Below, piece after piece: positions 28,923-41,975 of a stretch of 64,000 nt of DNA. The translations under genes and the position numbers were made by a program. A model generated the notes under the pieces. It worked only from the letters and a program-made list of their open reading frames with translations, was not told the DNA's origin and searched no databases. The DNA is taken from contig JBHGNT010000010.1 in NCBI GenBank assembly GCA_043228905.1, forward strand, positions 19,592,001 to 19,656,000, written 5' to 3'. The first letter of the stretch is position 1; each line of letters opens with the position of its first letter. Source of the DNA: Azolla caroliniana (taxonomy: Eukaryota; Polypodiophyta).

Positions 28923-31900
28923 GGATCCTAACGTGGAATGTACAGGGCCTTGGTGGAGGCCGACAACACCAAGAGTGTAGAAGACTTCAGGAGGAGTTGA
29001 ATCCCCTTAATATAGGGGGCCATATTGACATATTGCTTTTGCAGGAACACCACCTCTCGCAAGAGCGAACTCAGAGCTTAGTAAACCCCTTGTCGGGTGG
29101 GTGGACCACATGGTGGTCGGCTGCGCAGGGTGACCTCCACCGAAGAGGAGGGGTCTGCATCTCGATCAGCGATAAGGCCCGATACGAAGTAACATCATCT
29201 GGCACGCTGGTGGAGGGTCGGGCCTTATACGTGCTTCTGAAATGGAATCGCCTACAGATTGGGGTGCTAAACATTTATGCCCCTAACTCAGCCCCCGAGA
29301 GAGCAATCTTTTGGAGGATGCTAGCGACAACATTACCTAATGTCGAGGCTTGGGTAATGGCAGGTGATTTCAACATGACTGAACACATGGGAGATAGGAA
29401 AGGAGGGACCCAGAGGCCTATTTATGGTGCGGAGCTGGATTCATGGGCTTTCCTAATTGGCAAAATCGGGGTGAAGGATACATGGGGCTCTTCCCTTAGG
29501 CGAAGCTCACATTCGCTGCACTTTTCTAGAGCCGCCGGGAATGCTAGGGGCGGTAGTCTTGCACGGCTAGACCGCATATACATCAGCTCATCCCTCGAAG
29601 AGCTCGGGGGCTCCTTTGCTATCTTGGCAGGCCTTACCTTTTCAGATCATCAACCGGTGAGACTAGACCTTAACCCACCCAACGATAGCAAGGGCAGTCT
29701 CAATGTAAAGATCCCCATAAAGATCATGAAGAGTGAAGAGGTGAAGGCCGGTTTACAGAGTATATGGCAGGACACCATGGGCAGTGAATCAGCCAGCGAA
29801 GATCTGCAGAAAAAATTGGCCCTCTCCTCCTCCTTTTTACAAGAAGAGACCAAGCGCGCCCTCCAACAGGTTAGAGCCATTGAAACAAAATTAAGGAAGG
29901 CCGTTGCGGCAGCGCAACGGCTGTTACAGGTAGACCCTGGTTGCAAATGGTCTAGAGCTAAACTAGAGGAAGCAAAGATGAAGGTACATGAAAGGACTTT
30001 GGAGAAGAACCGAATGTTGTTTCGAAGAAACGCAGCATGGTGGGCTAGAAAAGACGACAAGGTCAACCGACATTTCTTTCACTACAAGGCACCCAAGGGT
30101 GGTGGTGGACGTATACACGGGCTGCAAAAACCAGACAACTCAATAACGGAGGACAAGACTGAGGTTCTGGAAATGGCAACACAATACTATCGTGACCTCC
30201 TCGCACCTATGCATGTGCGGCAAAACTCGGAGCTGGCTGATCGAGTGATGTCTTGCATTCACCCCAAGGTAACCCAAGAGATGGAAGTTGTGCTCGATAG
30301 TCCCATCTCTCGTTTAGAGCTCTCGGAGGCACTTAGGGGATTGCGAAGGGGTGCATGCCCCAGTCCCGATGGTCTCTCACGAGATTTCTTCGAGATTCAT
30401 TGGGAATGTGTTATCCCGTCCTTGGAAGCCGGGTTCCAAGAGATTTGGTCCTCAGGAAAGATGCCGATTGGTCTGGCTGAGGGGATGATATATCTCATCC
30501 CCAAATCCCAAGAGCGAAGCCTAGAGTTGCGCCAATGGCGTCCAATCACGATCCTTAACACGGCATACAAGATACTCGCTAAAGTCCTAGCTCAGCGATT
30601 AGCAAGCTTCTTACCGGACATCATACACGACAATCAAACTGGGTTTGTCAAGAACAGGTGTATCTTTGATAATGTGTTGCTTCTTTGGGAAGCTATGGCA
30701 TTGGCCGGTCGCTCCATATCGAGCTCGGCTATTCTGATGCTAGACTTCGAGAAGGCCTACGATAGGGTGTTATGGCCCTTTTTGGAAAATGTGATGAGAG
30801 CTTTGGGCCTACCTCAAAAATGGAGGAATTGCACTTCTGCACTCTATCGGACAGCTACGAGTAGCGTGCTGATGGCTGGATCTAGGGGACCCGCCTTCCA
30901 ACTACAACGCTCAGTGAGGCAAGGTTGTCCCCTAGCCCCATATCTCTATCTCTTTATAACCGAGGCTTTCTCCGCCTACTTACAAGCACCAACTAGCGGG
31001 TTGCGGGGATTGCCCATCCCCAATGCGACTGAAGATTTGTTGTTATCTGAATATGCCGACGATACGGTTCTTTTCTTGCAAGGTGATGAGGAGAATTTAC
31101 AGCGGGCTGAACATCTTGTCGAGGACTTTTGTCAGGCGGCTGGTGCCAAGATCAATTGGAATAAAACCCAAGGTCTATGGTTCAGCGAACAGGAGACACC
31201 AAGATGGCAACCCCATGCCGATTTTACGTGGGTCCCTAGTGGGACGACTTTCAAGTACCTTGGATTTACGATGGGGAGGTCAATCCCCAAGGGAGCGCAA
31301 TTGGCCCACGTACAAGCCAAAATAAGTAAGAAGCTGAACCAGTGGAGTAGATCTAAATTGTCCTTCGCTGGTAGGGTCCTTGTGGCGAACCAAGTGCTGC
31401 TCGCTACCATGTGGCACTCAGTCTCATGCTGGATTATGGACCCTGCAGGTTTGCACGCGATTAAGGCTGCCATTAGGGGGTTTATATGGTCAGGTAAGGA
31501 CAACCCAAGGGCTGCCGCCAGAGTCTCATGGTGTTGGTTAACGCAACCGCGGGCCAAAGGGGGGCTTGGCCTCATAGACCCCTTAATGCAGAGTCGTGCA
31601 TTGCTGGCTAAAATGGTGGTTCGCTGCCTCCTGCCAGGTAAGGGGTGCTGGAAGGTACTTCTTCGCAACAGGCTACAAGTAGGGACTCCCAAGTATGGTA
31701 GGCCTTGGCCCGACTCCTTGAATTGGTGTTGCACGAGTGGAGTCCCACCCAGGCTGGCTTGCCATCCGGAGGATAGGGTCACGAACTCCATCTTGCGGGC
31801 ATGGTGCCATATACGACAGCATTTGGTCAAGCACACCCCGGAGACATTGACCGAATGGACTAGACAGCCACTATTCTGGAATCCTCATGTGCGAACGAAT

Positions 31901-33232
31901 GACAACGCGATGCTAGGGCAACTTAAGGGCCTAGCATGGGGAAAGTTGGCACAAACAGGCCTCCTATCTATAGACGATTGGAGACGCATGGCTGATTCAG
32001 GAAGAGCCCAAGAGGACCTTTTCCCTCCCCTCAAGGGAGCTACGAAAATGCGGAGACTGATAGCTGAGGCAGTTGACAGGGTTCCGATGGGGGAGGCGAG
32101 AGAACATGCATGGTTCGGTCTCTTTGACGAGGCTGGAATGGTCAAGTCGCTAAAGGGCATGAGCGGATCGGGGAGTGATACAGTTTTTGGGGACAGCCAG
32201 AGCAGCGGCTCTTGGCACCCAATCCGAGTGGTGGCACAGATTGATAACATCTGGAAGACAGACCCGGATGTTGCTAAGGTGGAACCCCATTGGAGGTTAA
32301 GGGTATACGGTTATCGCCCCCTTGTCGATCTGGATTGGGACCCCGGGGATTTCAGATGGAAACATGACGATAGACTCCACCACTTCTTCGATTACACCAC
32401 TAAATTGGGTCGGACTTTGCAACTGCAGCGAGGCGGCCCCCTTCGCAACGGCTGGCGAACATTGGGCATCCCCGATGAGGCGCTCATTGCCTTTTGGAAG
32501 GGTCTTTGGCGTCTCCACATGCCTGAAAAGATCAAGCTCTTTTGGTGGCAGATCGGTCATAATGTGGTGCCCGTTGGTGAATGGTTAGATAAACGTGGCG
32601 GCCCGTTAGGCTGCCCACTGTGCTCTCTACCTATTGAGTCTCTGAGACATTGTTTGTGGGATTGCCCTCAAGCTCAAAAGGTATGGGATAGAGTGACTCG
32701 CCTCCTTGTGGCATGTGACGTTGAAGGAACAGCCTCGTGGAGCGCTACGGCATGGATTGATCACTCGGTCGAAGGGTGGACGGACGCCATCAATGCGGAT
32801 AGTTGGTGCTATGTATGCATGAGAGGCAAAATCGTCAAGATCCGTTTTGAAAGAGGCTTGCAGCCCGCATCCCCTAGGTTTCCGGAAATCTGGACGTTGA
32901 TCGCAGGTTTCACCTTGTGGTATATATGGAAAGCGCGTTGCCTCAAGGTCTTCCAAGGTACGGTACGGCCCCCGGAGGAAGTGATCATGGACATATTGTT
33001 CGCGCTTATCAGTTGCCTACGAGGGCAACTGGAAGAGGTTTGCAGCCACTCCAACGACATGACCACTGCCCGTTTGCGCTTTTGGCAGAAATGGCGGAAC
33101 ACACCTATGGTGATGCAAGGCGGGAGTGGCCCGAGGTGGAACTACCAACCCCCACGTTGGTTGTTTCCTATTCACCTGCCACCCTCTCTTCGGTGTAGGC
33201 CCCAAGAGCCGACTCGTACGAAGCAACATTGA
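28919..33232 (+). CDS. L1 ORF2 (endonuclease, reverse transcriptase, zf-RVT), intact
   Basis: 1437-residue protein for target-primed reverse transcription. It starts MRILTWNVQGLGGG, the AP-endonuclease N-terminus, with LQEHH near residue 42, GDFNMTE near 147 and SDHQPV near 242. RT follows, with RPITILNTAYKILAK near 541, LDFEKAYDRV near 607, RQGCPLAPYLY near 666 and the catalytic EYADDT near 710. A C-terminal zf-RVT region near 1206-1255 has LFWWQIGHNVVPVGEWL and CPLCSLPIESLRHCLWDCP. No RNase H is visible. All catalytic motifs are present and there is no internal stop. The 4-base overlap with ORF1 suggests translation by reinitiation or stop-start coupling. Confidence 0.95.
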   Translation: MRILTWNVQGLGGGRQHQECRRLQEELNPLNIGGHIDILLLQEHHLSQERTQSLVNPLSGGWTTWWSAAQGDLHRRGGVCISISDKARYEVTSSGTLVEGRALYVLLKWNRLQIGVLNIYAPNSAPERAIFWRMLATTLPNVEAWVMAGDFNMTEHMGDRKGGTQRPIYGAELDSWAFLIGKIGVKDTWGSSLRRSSHSLHFSRAAGNARGGSLARLDRIYISSSLEELGGSFAILAGLTFSDHQPVRLDLNPPNDSKGSLNVKIPIKIMKSEEVKAGLQSIWQDTMGSESASEDLQKKLALSSSFLQEETKRALQQVRAIETKLRKAVAAAQRLLQVDPGCKWSRAKLEEAKMKVHERTLEKNRMLFRRNAAWWARKDDKVNRHFFHYKAPKGGGGRIHGLQKPDNSITEDKTEVLEMATQYYRDLLAPMHVRQNSELADRVMSCIHPKVTQEMEVVLDSPISRLELSEALRGLRRGACPSPDGLSRDFFEIHWECVIPSLEAGFQEIWSSGKMPIGLAEGMIYLIPKSQERSLELRQWRPITILNTAYKILAKVLAQRLASFLPDIIHDNQTGFVKNRCIFDNVLLLWEAMALAGRSISSSAILMLDFEKAYDRVLWPFLENVMRALGLPQKWRNCTSALYRTATSSVLMAGSRGPAFQLQRSVRQGCPLAPYLYLFITEAFSAYLQAPTSGLRGLPIPNATEDLLLSEYADDTVLFLQGDEENLQRAEHLVEDFCQAAGAKINWNKTQGLWFSEQETPRWQPHADFTWVPSGTTFKYLGFTMGRSIPKGAQLAHVQAKISKKLNQWSRSKLSFAGRVLVANQVLLATMWHSVSCWIMDPAGLHAIKAAIRGFIWSGKDNPRAAARVSWCWLTQPRAKGGLGLIDPLMQSRALLAKMVVRCLLPGKGCWKVLLRNRLQVGTPKYGRPWPDSLNWCCTSGVPPRLACHPEDRVTNSILRAWCHIRQHLVKHTPETLTEWTRQPLFWNPHVRTNDNAMLGQLKGLAWGKLAQTGLLSIDDWRRMADSGRAQEDLFPPLKGATKMRRLIAEAVDRVPMGEAREHAWFGLFDEAGMVKSLKGMSGSGSDTVFGDSQSSGSWHPIRVVAQIDNIWKTDPDVAKVEPHWRLRVYGYRPLVDLDWDPGDFRWKHDDRLHHFFDYTTKLGRTLQLQRGGPLRNGWRTLGIPDEALIAFWKGLWRLHMPEKIKLFWWQIGHNVVPVGEWLDKRGGPLGCPLCSLPIESLRHCLWDCPQAQKVWDRVTRLLVACDVEGTASWSATAWIDHSVEGWTDAINADSWCYVCMRGKIVKIRFERGLQPASPRFPEIWTLIAGFTLWYIWKARCLKVFQGTVRPPEEVIMDILFALISCLRGQLEEVCSHSNDMTTARLRFWQKWRNTPMVMQGGSGPRWNYQPPRWLFPIHLPPSLRCRPQEPTRTKQH

Positions 33233-33434
33233 AGGGCATTGCCTTGGATATAGGTAGCTTCTTACATTAAGTTAGGCCGCAAGGCAATGTAAGTGGCTCA
33301 TCTTCTTTGGCTTGATCTGAGGAAGTCTCCCCGATGTGTGTATAAATCTCCTTATAGACTCTATGTAATAATCCTTCCTAACTAATGGGAAAGTAGCTTT
33401 ACTTTGAAAAAAAAAAAAAAAAGTATAGAGGACC
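33233..33434 (+). other. L1 3'UTR, A-tail and 3' target duplication
   Basis: About 175 bp of 3'UTR, an A-run from 33407, then AAGTATAGAGGACC identical to 26970-26983. The 3'UTR differs from the one shared by the L1 fragments at 49715 and 63697, so at least two L1 families are present. Confidence 0.85.
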
Positions 33435-36400
33435 TCATTGAGCCCATTGTACCCTTCCAATATATTTTTCTTTTCTAAAGTTTCTTTGGTCATTTGAAAA
33501 TTGAAATTGTCCAATAAATTTGTTTTCATCTTTTGTGCTTCTTTAACAATCATGATATGTTTTGCCTTCATAGTAGCATGAGTGATCTTGATTGCCATAT
33601 GTTTAATTTATTGTCAAGTTTTCTTTTAACAATGGATTATGGGAACACAATGTCGTTTCAATGTCTGGGAGAATTTAAAAAGTGGTTTGCAACTTTGTCT
33701 ATAATAGAAATAAATTGGGTACTATTACCAAGCTTTTGTAATAAATATTTGGTATTTTATTAAGTGTGCACATGCAATTCTAGAAAACCTATTATGAGAT
33801 ATTAGCTTAGCTTGGTCAATACACAAGTGTCTTCTTCTTCTAACAATATTCCTAGCCTCTCCAATCATATCAAATAAGACATTATCACAATCTCGTAGAA
33901 TATTTGAAATATCCCAATTATCAACGAATGTAATGATGATGTTAATTAAGCAAGTGTTTCCCAACTAGCATCACATATGAACCAAGAGAGTGCCTTGGCA
34001 ATAACTTATAACCTTAGCGATGACTTAGTAATTGGCAACACTTCAAGGCATTCTTCATGATCAAACGAAGAGGGGAATTTGTTATTTGTTCACTTATGCA
34101 ATTATGCAATTATGCAATTATGCAATTGTAGTCTAATATTGTGAAACTAAGAATGTACTTATCTCCACTAAAAATGGTGGTAAACTCTCAATATGCGGAA
34201 GACTGAAGACCCTTTTTATTTGATAAGTTTATCTCTTTCCCTTTGACCAACATGTCAATCACAAAGTATCACAAGGATAAATCATAATATAATATAATCA
34301 CTTTTTGTATGGTTTATGCAATTATAGTCTAATATTGTGAAACTAAAAATTTATTTATCTCCACTAAAAATGGCGATAAACTCTCGATCAAATATGCCAC
34401 AAATATCTAATCCCCTTCTTATAATATTTTGTTATGACTGCCACTTTAAAAAAGTATTAGAAGTAATCTTCGCACTTTTCTTATGGTTATCTTCTACTTC
34501 ACCTACTTTTACATAGTATTTGAACATCTCTTTACATTTAATATATGGTTTATCCAAACATATCTACTAGTATGATAGTGTTAGTGCCCCCTCCATAGAG
34601 TTGTGTCCTTTGATCTTGTAACCCAACCATAGGACCTTCGATATATATTGATATCTAAATGTTGTTGATATCCACGAGACGAGTGTCCTCATTTGGCAGT
34701 AGTGACTTATACCTCCTTGTCTAACTTTATCGTCATGTTTATGTGAGCAAACGTTTTTGGGCACTTTGGTATCATAAAGATTAATGAAACATGATAGTAA
34801 TGACAAATTCTAAGAAATTATGATAGCATTGCAATCACTAATGCATAATTTTTTTCTTTGAATGCTCTCTTTCAAAAACACGCTTCCTTTCATAATGCTT
34901 TAAACAAGATGTATGGTAATGGATATGGTATTATCTCAAAGAAAAAGCCTTCCATGGGACATATTAAATTATTAGCATACAATATGTAAGCATCCACTTT
35001 ACCTCCTACATGTGGTAAAGGAGAATTATTGAAATAAACATTAAAGGGTCACTTTACATATTTCAGAAGATACATACAATATGATTTGGGATAAATAGTA
35101 GTTTCCACACTATTCGCATATGCTATTTAATTTCAATTACTTTATTTGAAATGGAAATAAGATTCAAATTCCTAGCCCCAACCCCATAACAAGATCCGAC
35201 AGTTGATTGAGAAAACTTGCTTTATCTTTTGTCCTTTGTTAATGACTCTATCCTTAGAGAACATTCACAAACAAATCTCATATGCACAAAAAAATATTAA
35301 TGAAGTCGTTGATACAACAAACTCATTTAGCACTCTCAACATAGATGACACCCTTTGATCACATTAGAGATTATCCATGGTTGTTTACATAAAATTATGT
35401 ATTGCATGGTTAACATTTTCATCATAATAAAAATTTCTTGAAATTATTAAACTTTGTTTTCGTATGAGCATAATGACCCCCTTCTTAAAATATATTATTC
35501 TTTTTAGCTAGGTGTTACTAAATCCATTGTTAATGGCTAACACCTATCCACATGTTCTGAAGAGGGTGATTGCATAACTTGTAGGAGGGGTGGAGATGAT
35601 GAGGTAGGATTGGGCGAATTTGAATACGGCTCCATCAATGTCCTAATACTTGGGTAATAAGAGGGTTTGGTAGTCTTTTAGTTTGTTACACTTGTTTATT
35701 GCTTCACATATGGATTTTACCATACTTGTGTTTGTCGTAGGAAATCGTAGTATGACATACATGTCCCACACCTTGATCATGTGCACAACTAGATAAGAGG
35801 ATTTTCCTTTTGCTTATTAACGTAACTTGTTCCTATGGTGAATGCGACAACGATAATGACAGGATGCCATTTTCTTCATCGTGATGACATATCTAACACC
35901 CTTGAGATGGCCTCATCCCCATCCCTAGAACCACCATTAAGTAGGGCGTGATTGTTTTGATTCTTAAAGTCGTTGTAGAATCATCACTTGCACTTTCTTA
36001 AAGTCATCCTTTTTTCTTTGGATGTATTCCCTACCCATATATCGCCTTTCAATATAAGGATTTCTGCCTACATGAAAGTTCCAACCTTCATGTCCCATCT
36101 ATGTGTAGGTTGCTATTTTTTTATTTTGATTTAAATGGATGAAATTCAACATTTTATGGTGCCTCAATCAATGGGTGACAAACACATCAATCACAAGATA
36201 CTTGAAGAATGTTGACTACCTCAACATGCTCTCCATTGTGAATAAAGCAAGGATGCAATGTCCTTCATTAGTTTGTTTTGATCGTCGTTAATTTAGTTTA
36301 CCAACATTAAGTAAGAGACGACTTTTTGGCAAAAGGATTGACAACATAGAGGAGATATTGCATCATCTATGTATAGAAGAATATTGGCTAGACTTTTTCC

Positions 36401-38166
36401 CCCAATACCAACCCATGAAGATTCATCGTCGTCCTCAACAACTAGTATAATATATTTTTCTAGCTTATAGATTAATAAGCTTGAGAGGAAAACAAAGAGA
36501 CTCTAAGACATTGAGAAAATTGTTTGAGTTATCCTCCTAAAAAGGAAACAATGACCTTGGGGACAAACTTGAAACATTTTTCACATAGTAAGTGGGGGAA
36601 ATTTTCGAAATGAACATAATTGTGGTTGTGAGAAGTATGTTTGGAGATCAGACCAAACCAATAATATGTGTAAAGGAAACCCAAGCATAGTCAAAAGGGG
36701 AATGTGACAACAAGATGTCATGCTTAGATTCATGAACTTGTTTGTAAATTGTTCTTGAACACTTTGTCTCACACTGAAGAGAATGTGAGATAAGTCATAT
36801 GGAAGCCAAGGTGAGGAATCAAGATGTTGGAAAAAGAGATGGGCTCTATCATGTATTAATGAGTGTGGTTTTCCCAAGCAAAGAAGATGGTTTTTGTAGC
36901 TAAGTTCAAAAACATTGTATAGAACATTGTGTGTCTTTTGAGAGAGAGAGAGATGATCAATATGGTGTTGATAGAACATGAATACATATCATTTTATCAC
37001 TTCCAATTTCTAGGTATGTTTGGACATATATATTTGAAGTGTGAAGTGTTCGTCTTCCCTATTTGCGATTCATTATGTCCCACTACCCATGTAGCGGTGA
37101 CGCCACTCCATTGCGATACCATTGTAGTGTTTTTTCACACACCATTATAAATATAATTATGTGTTTTCACCAAAAAAAGAAAGAGGTAGAGAGTATGAGA
37201 GAGTGACATCATTGTGGTATGTGTTCCGGATACAAACTAATATAATGGTTTTTTCACAATAAAAGAAAAATATGATAAGAAACAAAGCTTACAACTTTAC
37301 AAGATGGGTTTTAATTTGTTAATTTTTATTATATGAAGATAAATGGTACGCTATGCCATTTCTCTCTTGAATGCAACATGTGCAACCCTCAACTCGTGTG
37401 TTGTGTATTCGAGAAGCTTATGGTACGTGTTTATGCATGAGTGCGCAAATGTATATGTATGCATACATGTATCAAAGAAGAGGCCTCTTTTGCGCTAGTT
37501 GTCAACCAAGATAGAATATGCCATTATCGAAATGGAAATCATTATTAGAATGAATGTTGTGGGCAAGGCCTCAATTCAACATCAATGATTATGTTGTCTT
37601 GGAAAGCTTGGTTGATGCATGTGTTGTGATTCCTTCTTAGCAGCACAAACTTCAAAGTCCTCCTTTTCAATTTTTTCCCGGTATTTTAAAAAAAAAAGGG
37701 AAAGAATGTGAATTGTACTTGAATAGGAAAATATAGGACGCATAAAATTAGTTCAATGTCGCATATGTGGTTGGGAAGCACCGTTCATGTCATAAAGCAA
37801 AATATTACTTCACCTTTTGTGATGTATGCCTCAAAAAAAGGGTATGTGTGGTTGAAACTCTAACTAACAAATATTATTAAAAATAGCGTGGTTGGAACAA
37901 AAGGAGACAACCGTGTTTGGTAGTTTTTGTTGTTAAGTTACATTATACTCTTAGGTTGGATTATCATGTTTTCCATTTTTTATCTAGAGCGCAATGAATC
38001 TCTTTTATAATCTTATTTTAAAAGCACAACAACAAGGAAGTTACCAAGATCACCTTGGTTAAAAAGTAACTTTTAACTTGTGACAATGGCGCTCTATGGC
38101 TTGAAAACCAAACTTCTAATTATTATCTTGTACAACTAAATTCCAACAAGTCCAAATGTAAAACAC

Positions 38167-38215
<49 letters not shown>

Positions 38216-40480
38216 GAAATGGAAGATACTCATGGTGCACCTTCGTTCGAGAAATCAATCGTCAAACGAACAACTTATATATCAATCATGACTAGACCTA
38301 GTTTCAGAATATGTTTTATATTATAGTTCATGCTCTAGTCCCATAATGAATACTTCGGTGAAAAGGAATCTAAAATGTTTGTCTTTCCCAAACGTTTTGT
38401 GATTTATAGGGGTGATTCATCCAAGGGTGAACATGGAAATTTCAATATTTGGAATACAAAAACAAATATTTCACAGAGTTTTTATATACAATTGATTGTA
38501 CATAGTCAAATACCAGCAGCTGTTGAACGAAGATTATTGAAGGAGACTTGCTTTCCTGGAATTCCATAATGAAATGATTATTTGTGGATCTTCAACTAGT
38601 TGAGTGCACACATCCACACTTATTTGTGTTTGGAGAATCGACAATGTTATTTATTAACTCTATTTATTTTATGATATCATGAATTGACTGTCGGACGCGA
38701 CCAATTATACAACTTGGGCAACTTATTGAAAATAAATATCAACAAACATTTACAAAGCCATAGGGTGGAGTTTGTCTATTTTGTGGCGCTTGTATTACTT
38801 TTACATTTTGTCAAATCTCAAATTGACATGGAACGGAACTAATTTGGGCAAACACGTACGACTATTTTGAAATAAAGAGCCACAAATGTTAGGAGTAGTG
38901 AGAGACATTGATAGGGAGGGTGGTTAAATTCAACGAGCGTGTTACTACATTCTATGGTACCGTAGAATGATTGTACGACATGCTAACTCAACAAGTTGTA
39001 ACTTGTAAAAGATAGCCAGTTATTAAAATAGGCGACACACTAGTAAGGACGACAAGCTCATTTCACAACCAAGATGTACATTGCTATGTCAACTACTACG
39101 AGGCTTGTCGAACATAAATTTACACGAGGGAATTTTTATGTAGCAAGATTGATGTCATGTTAAAAGTTCTCGTCGAGGATTCGAGTTGCGTGTAGATGTG
39201 ACTAATAAAGAGTGCAAAATTGAAAAAAGTCTTCTAAAATAGATGTGCATGGAAGATATACATAGTAAGCCGCATGCACATACATAATGGATGTGTAACA
39301 TAACACTCATGAACCGTCAACTACATTAAATAATTGAAAAACTCATCGAATTGAAATCTATAAAGATATAAGATGTATGAAATATCATTGATGTCTAACT
39401 CCAAGGGGGGATGGACCTAAGCAACAAAATGTAGAAACAATATTAGTGTGAGGTTGCAGTACAAATTGGTTGCTTGACACAGGTTCACCAAATAACACGC
39501 ATCAGTGTGATTTTGGCTTATTTATAGTGATTCTAAAACATTTTCAAAATGCAAGGAAGCTGTCTTTGAAGAAAAAGTAAAAGAGGGAAAACTCTAATGG
39601 TTGGGTTTCTCAATGTCGAATTCCTTGCATTTCAAAGCAAAAATCCAGAAATTTGTTTCCTATTAAGTGAGGGGGACCACCTCCAACATTTGGTTATTTC
39701 ATTTGATTAAAATATAGAAATCCTTAAGCAAACACATGTATCACTTGTTTAGTTTAAGAAATTTTCTAATATACATTTTGGATGGATGCATGTGCAAGCA
39801 CGCAAAATGGTCAATAATGCACATCCCGCACGTCTCAACTCTCCGTGTATATGTCTTGCACAAACATAATAGATATAGAAACATGCTTATGCATGTATAT
39901 GCATACACACGACAGGGTGCGACGAAACATAATTGACAGCATGGAAAAAAAAACAAATGTCTTTTTTTTCTATACATAGAAAACACACGACATGTGTCAC
40001 TATACTTGTGCGCATGCATGTGCGTGTTTAGTTGTGGATGTATATATAACAAATAATGTGTTTTGATACTCATTTTGGGGAGAAGGGGATGTGGAACGTT
40101 TAGGGTGTGGATAGTTGAAGCAACAAGGGGAGTTTTAAGTTTGACGATTTGTGTCTTTAGCTAGAGACAGTCAAGGGTGTTCCAGTGCATGTAGTCATGT
40201 ACCAAGTACGAGAATGGGGATGGCAACTAAGGGTGAAGTTTGGGTGCATATGCGTGGGTGTAGGAATAGGAGTAGGCCTGTTAAGAGACAATGCTATAAT
40301 AAAAAGAAGTTGGGAAGGTAATACCAACAACCATTAGGGGTGCGAAACATGCATTTTCACACTTAGCACGAAAGCATAGATGAGCTTCTTGCATTTGTGT
40401 GTGTTGGATAAGATATGAACGGAACTAGATGAACCGGTGGTTTTTGCAAGACAATCGGCGTGGGGGTTAGGGTAGGGAAA
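33435..40480. other. AT-rich intergenic DNA, no gene supported
   Basis: Only short ORFs with no recognisable motif. What I can see: an ATGCAATT run (34096-34128); a 73-bp repeat starting TGCAATT-TAGTCTAATATT at 34121 and 34317; a dispersed repeat at about 36765-36892 related to 59293-59400; a LINE-like tail (TGTGTTTTCACCAAAAAAAG, about 37158-37180); and a GT microsatellite (38171-38213). Confidence 0.7.
38171..38213. repeat. GT microsatellite
   Basis: About 21 uninterrupted TG units in AT-rich DNA. Confidence 0.97.
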
Positions 40481-40530
40481 CAACGAGGAATTGGAGAGAT
40501 CTCTGGGTAAGTTGGCAACTGTGCGTGGAA

Positions 40531-40565
<35 letters not shown>

Positions 40566-40995
40566 CACGTGAGACAACCGAAATGTGAGATTCTCTCTAG
40601 CGACATGTTGTCGAGTGGGGGAGCCTCACATCGTGGGAGAAAGAGAAGGGACAATGGGCAGACAAGAAAAGGGTTGGGGATGGGGGGGGAAGGGAAAAAA
40701 TAATATATCATGTAGAAAAGAAAGGGAGCTAGAATTCTTCTTCATGATAAAGAAATGAAATAAACACAAAGGTGAGGCTATAAAGAAAAAGAAAAAGAAA
40801 AAGAAAAAGGAAGCAAACAAACCAAGTAATAAAAAAAAGGGAATACTCTTTGTTTTGGGCATAGTATTGGCCATACATACATACATATGCACATACATGC
40901 ATACATACATACATATGCACATGCATATACATATATACTATCGACACTCACAGACATTCACACTATACACACTACACACACATACACAAATACAG

Positions 40996-41036
<41 letters not shown>

Positions 41037-41123
41037 TACATACATACATACATACACACTATACACACATACACACATACACATACACAAATACACAAAT
41101 ACACAAATACATATCTTCATACA

Positions 41124-41154
<31 letters not shown>

Positions 41155-41560
41155 GTGTTTGTATGTGAGGAACCAAATAATTGGGGGGGGGTGGCAAGCC
41201 TTTGTTTGGTTATTTATTATTATTATTATTAGTAGTAGTAGTATTTGCTTTTGTTAAAATTATGTATGTACATATGTAGTTTCAGGATTTGAAAGAGCAG
41301 GAAAAAAAAAACAGGAAAAGGAAAAGAGGAAAAAGAAAAAAGAGGAAAAAGGCAAAAGCAAAACGCAAAAAGCAAAAGGAAGGGGGGGGGTGGGGGGGGG
41401 GGGAATGGATGGATGGGGCAGAGTTCGAATCCGGAGTGGGGCCAATTGCTTCTTATTTTTCTTTTTGTTGTTGCGTATGTATGTATGTATGTATGTATGT
41501 ATGTATGTATGTATTTTGGTCCCCGCATGAAAACCAACAAACCAACAAACCAACAAACCA

Positions 41561-41601
<41 letters not shown>

Positions 41602-41787
41602 TCTGTGTGTGTCTACTTCTGAGCCGACAGCCCATCCCTTGCCCCTTCTTCCTTCCATCTCTGCAGGAAAAGCAAAACCCATACATATACATATATAGTA
41701 TTGTGAAATGCACAATAGATTGATATTTTTGTATATAAATAAATAAATAAATAAAAAGATAAATAAATAAATAAATAAATAAATAAA

Positions 41788-41799
41788 TATATATATATG
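41788..41799 (+). promoter_or_regulatory. Candidate TATA box of Aux/IAA gene
   Basis: TATATATATATG at the end of a TAAA repeat, about 415 bp before the ATG. The GA-rich segment after it (about 41830-42214) looks like a plant 5'UTR. The low-complexity setting keeps this tentative. Confidence 0.4.
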
Positions 41800-41880
41800 C
41801 CTGTGTGCATCTTCTCTGCTCCCTCACATCTATTCATTCACAGAAACAATACAGAAGACAGATAGTGAAAGTCAGAATCA

Positions 41881-41920
41881 GAGACAGAGAGAGACAGAGA
41901 GACAGTTTTGAAAGAGAGAC

Positions 41921-41972
<52 letters not shown>

Positions 41973-41975
41973 ACA
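41881..41975 (+). promoter_or_regulatory. Cluster of five GAGACA motifs (TGTCTC auxin-response core)
   Basis: GAGACA occurs at 41881, 41891, 41899, 41916 and 41970. Its complement TGTCTC is the classical auxin-response element bound by ARF factors. The gene encodes an Aux/IAA, a typical auxin-induced class, which makes feedback control plausible. The motifs lie in GA-rich repeat sequence that can produce them by chance, and they may be transcribed. Confidence 0.4.

Larger units (their letters stand above)
26984..33420 (+). mobile_element. Full-length L1-type LINE
   Basis: About 6.4 kb with a 5'UTR, ORF1, ORF2, a short 3'UTR and an A-tail (33407-33422). It is flanked by a perfect 14-bp target duplication, AAGTATAGAGGACC (26970-26983 and 33421-33434; the A at its edge is ambiguous with the tail). 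The element is visibly GC-richer than its AT-rich surroundings. A full-length insertion with a perfect target duplication points to a recent event. Confidence 0.95.

Noticed and set aside
37158-37180. LINE 3' tail similar to those at 49845 and 63697
   Set aside because: Only about 25 bp are similar, so I mention it in the intergenic entry and do not annotate an element.
40855-41232. ORFs rich in His/Thr/Tyr/Ile
   Set aside because: They are translations of CATA and CA microsatellites.
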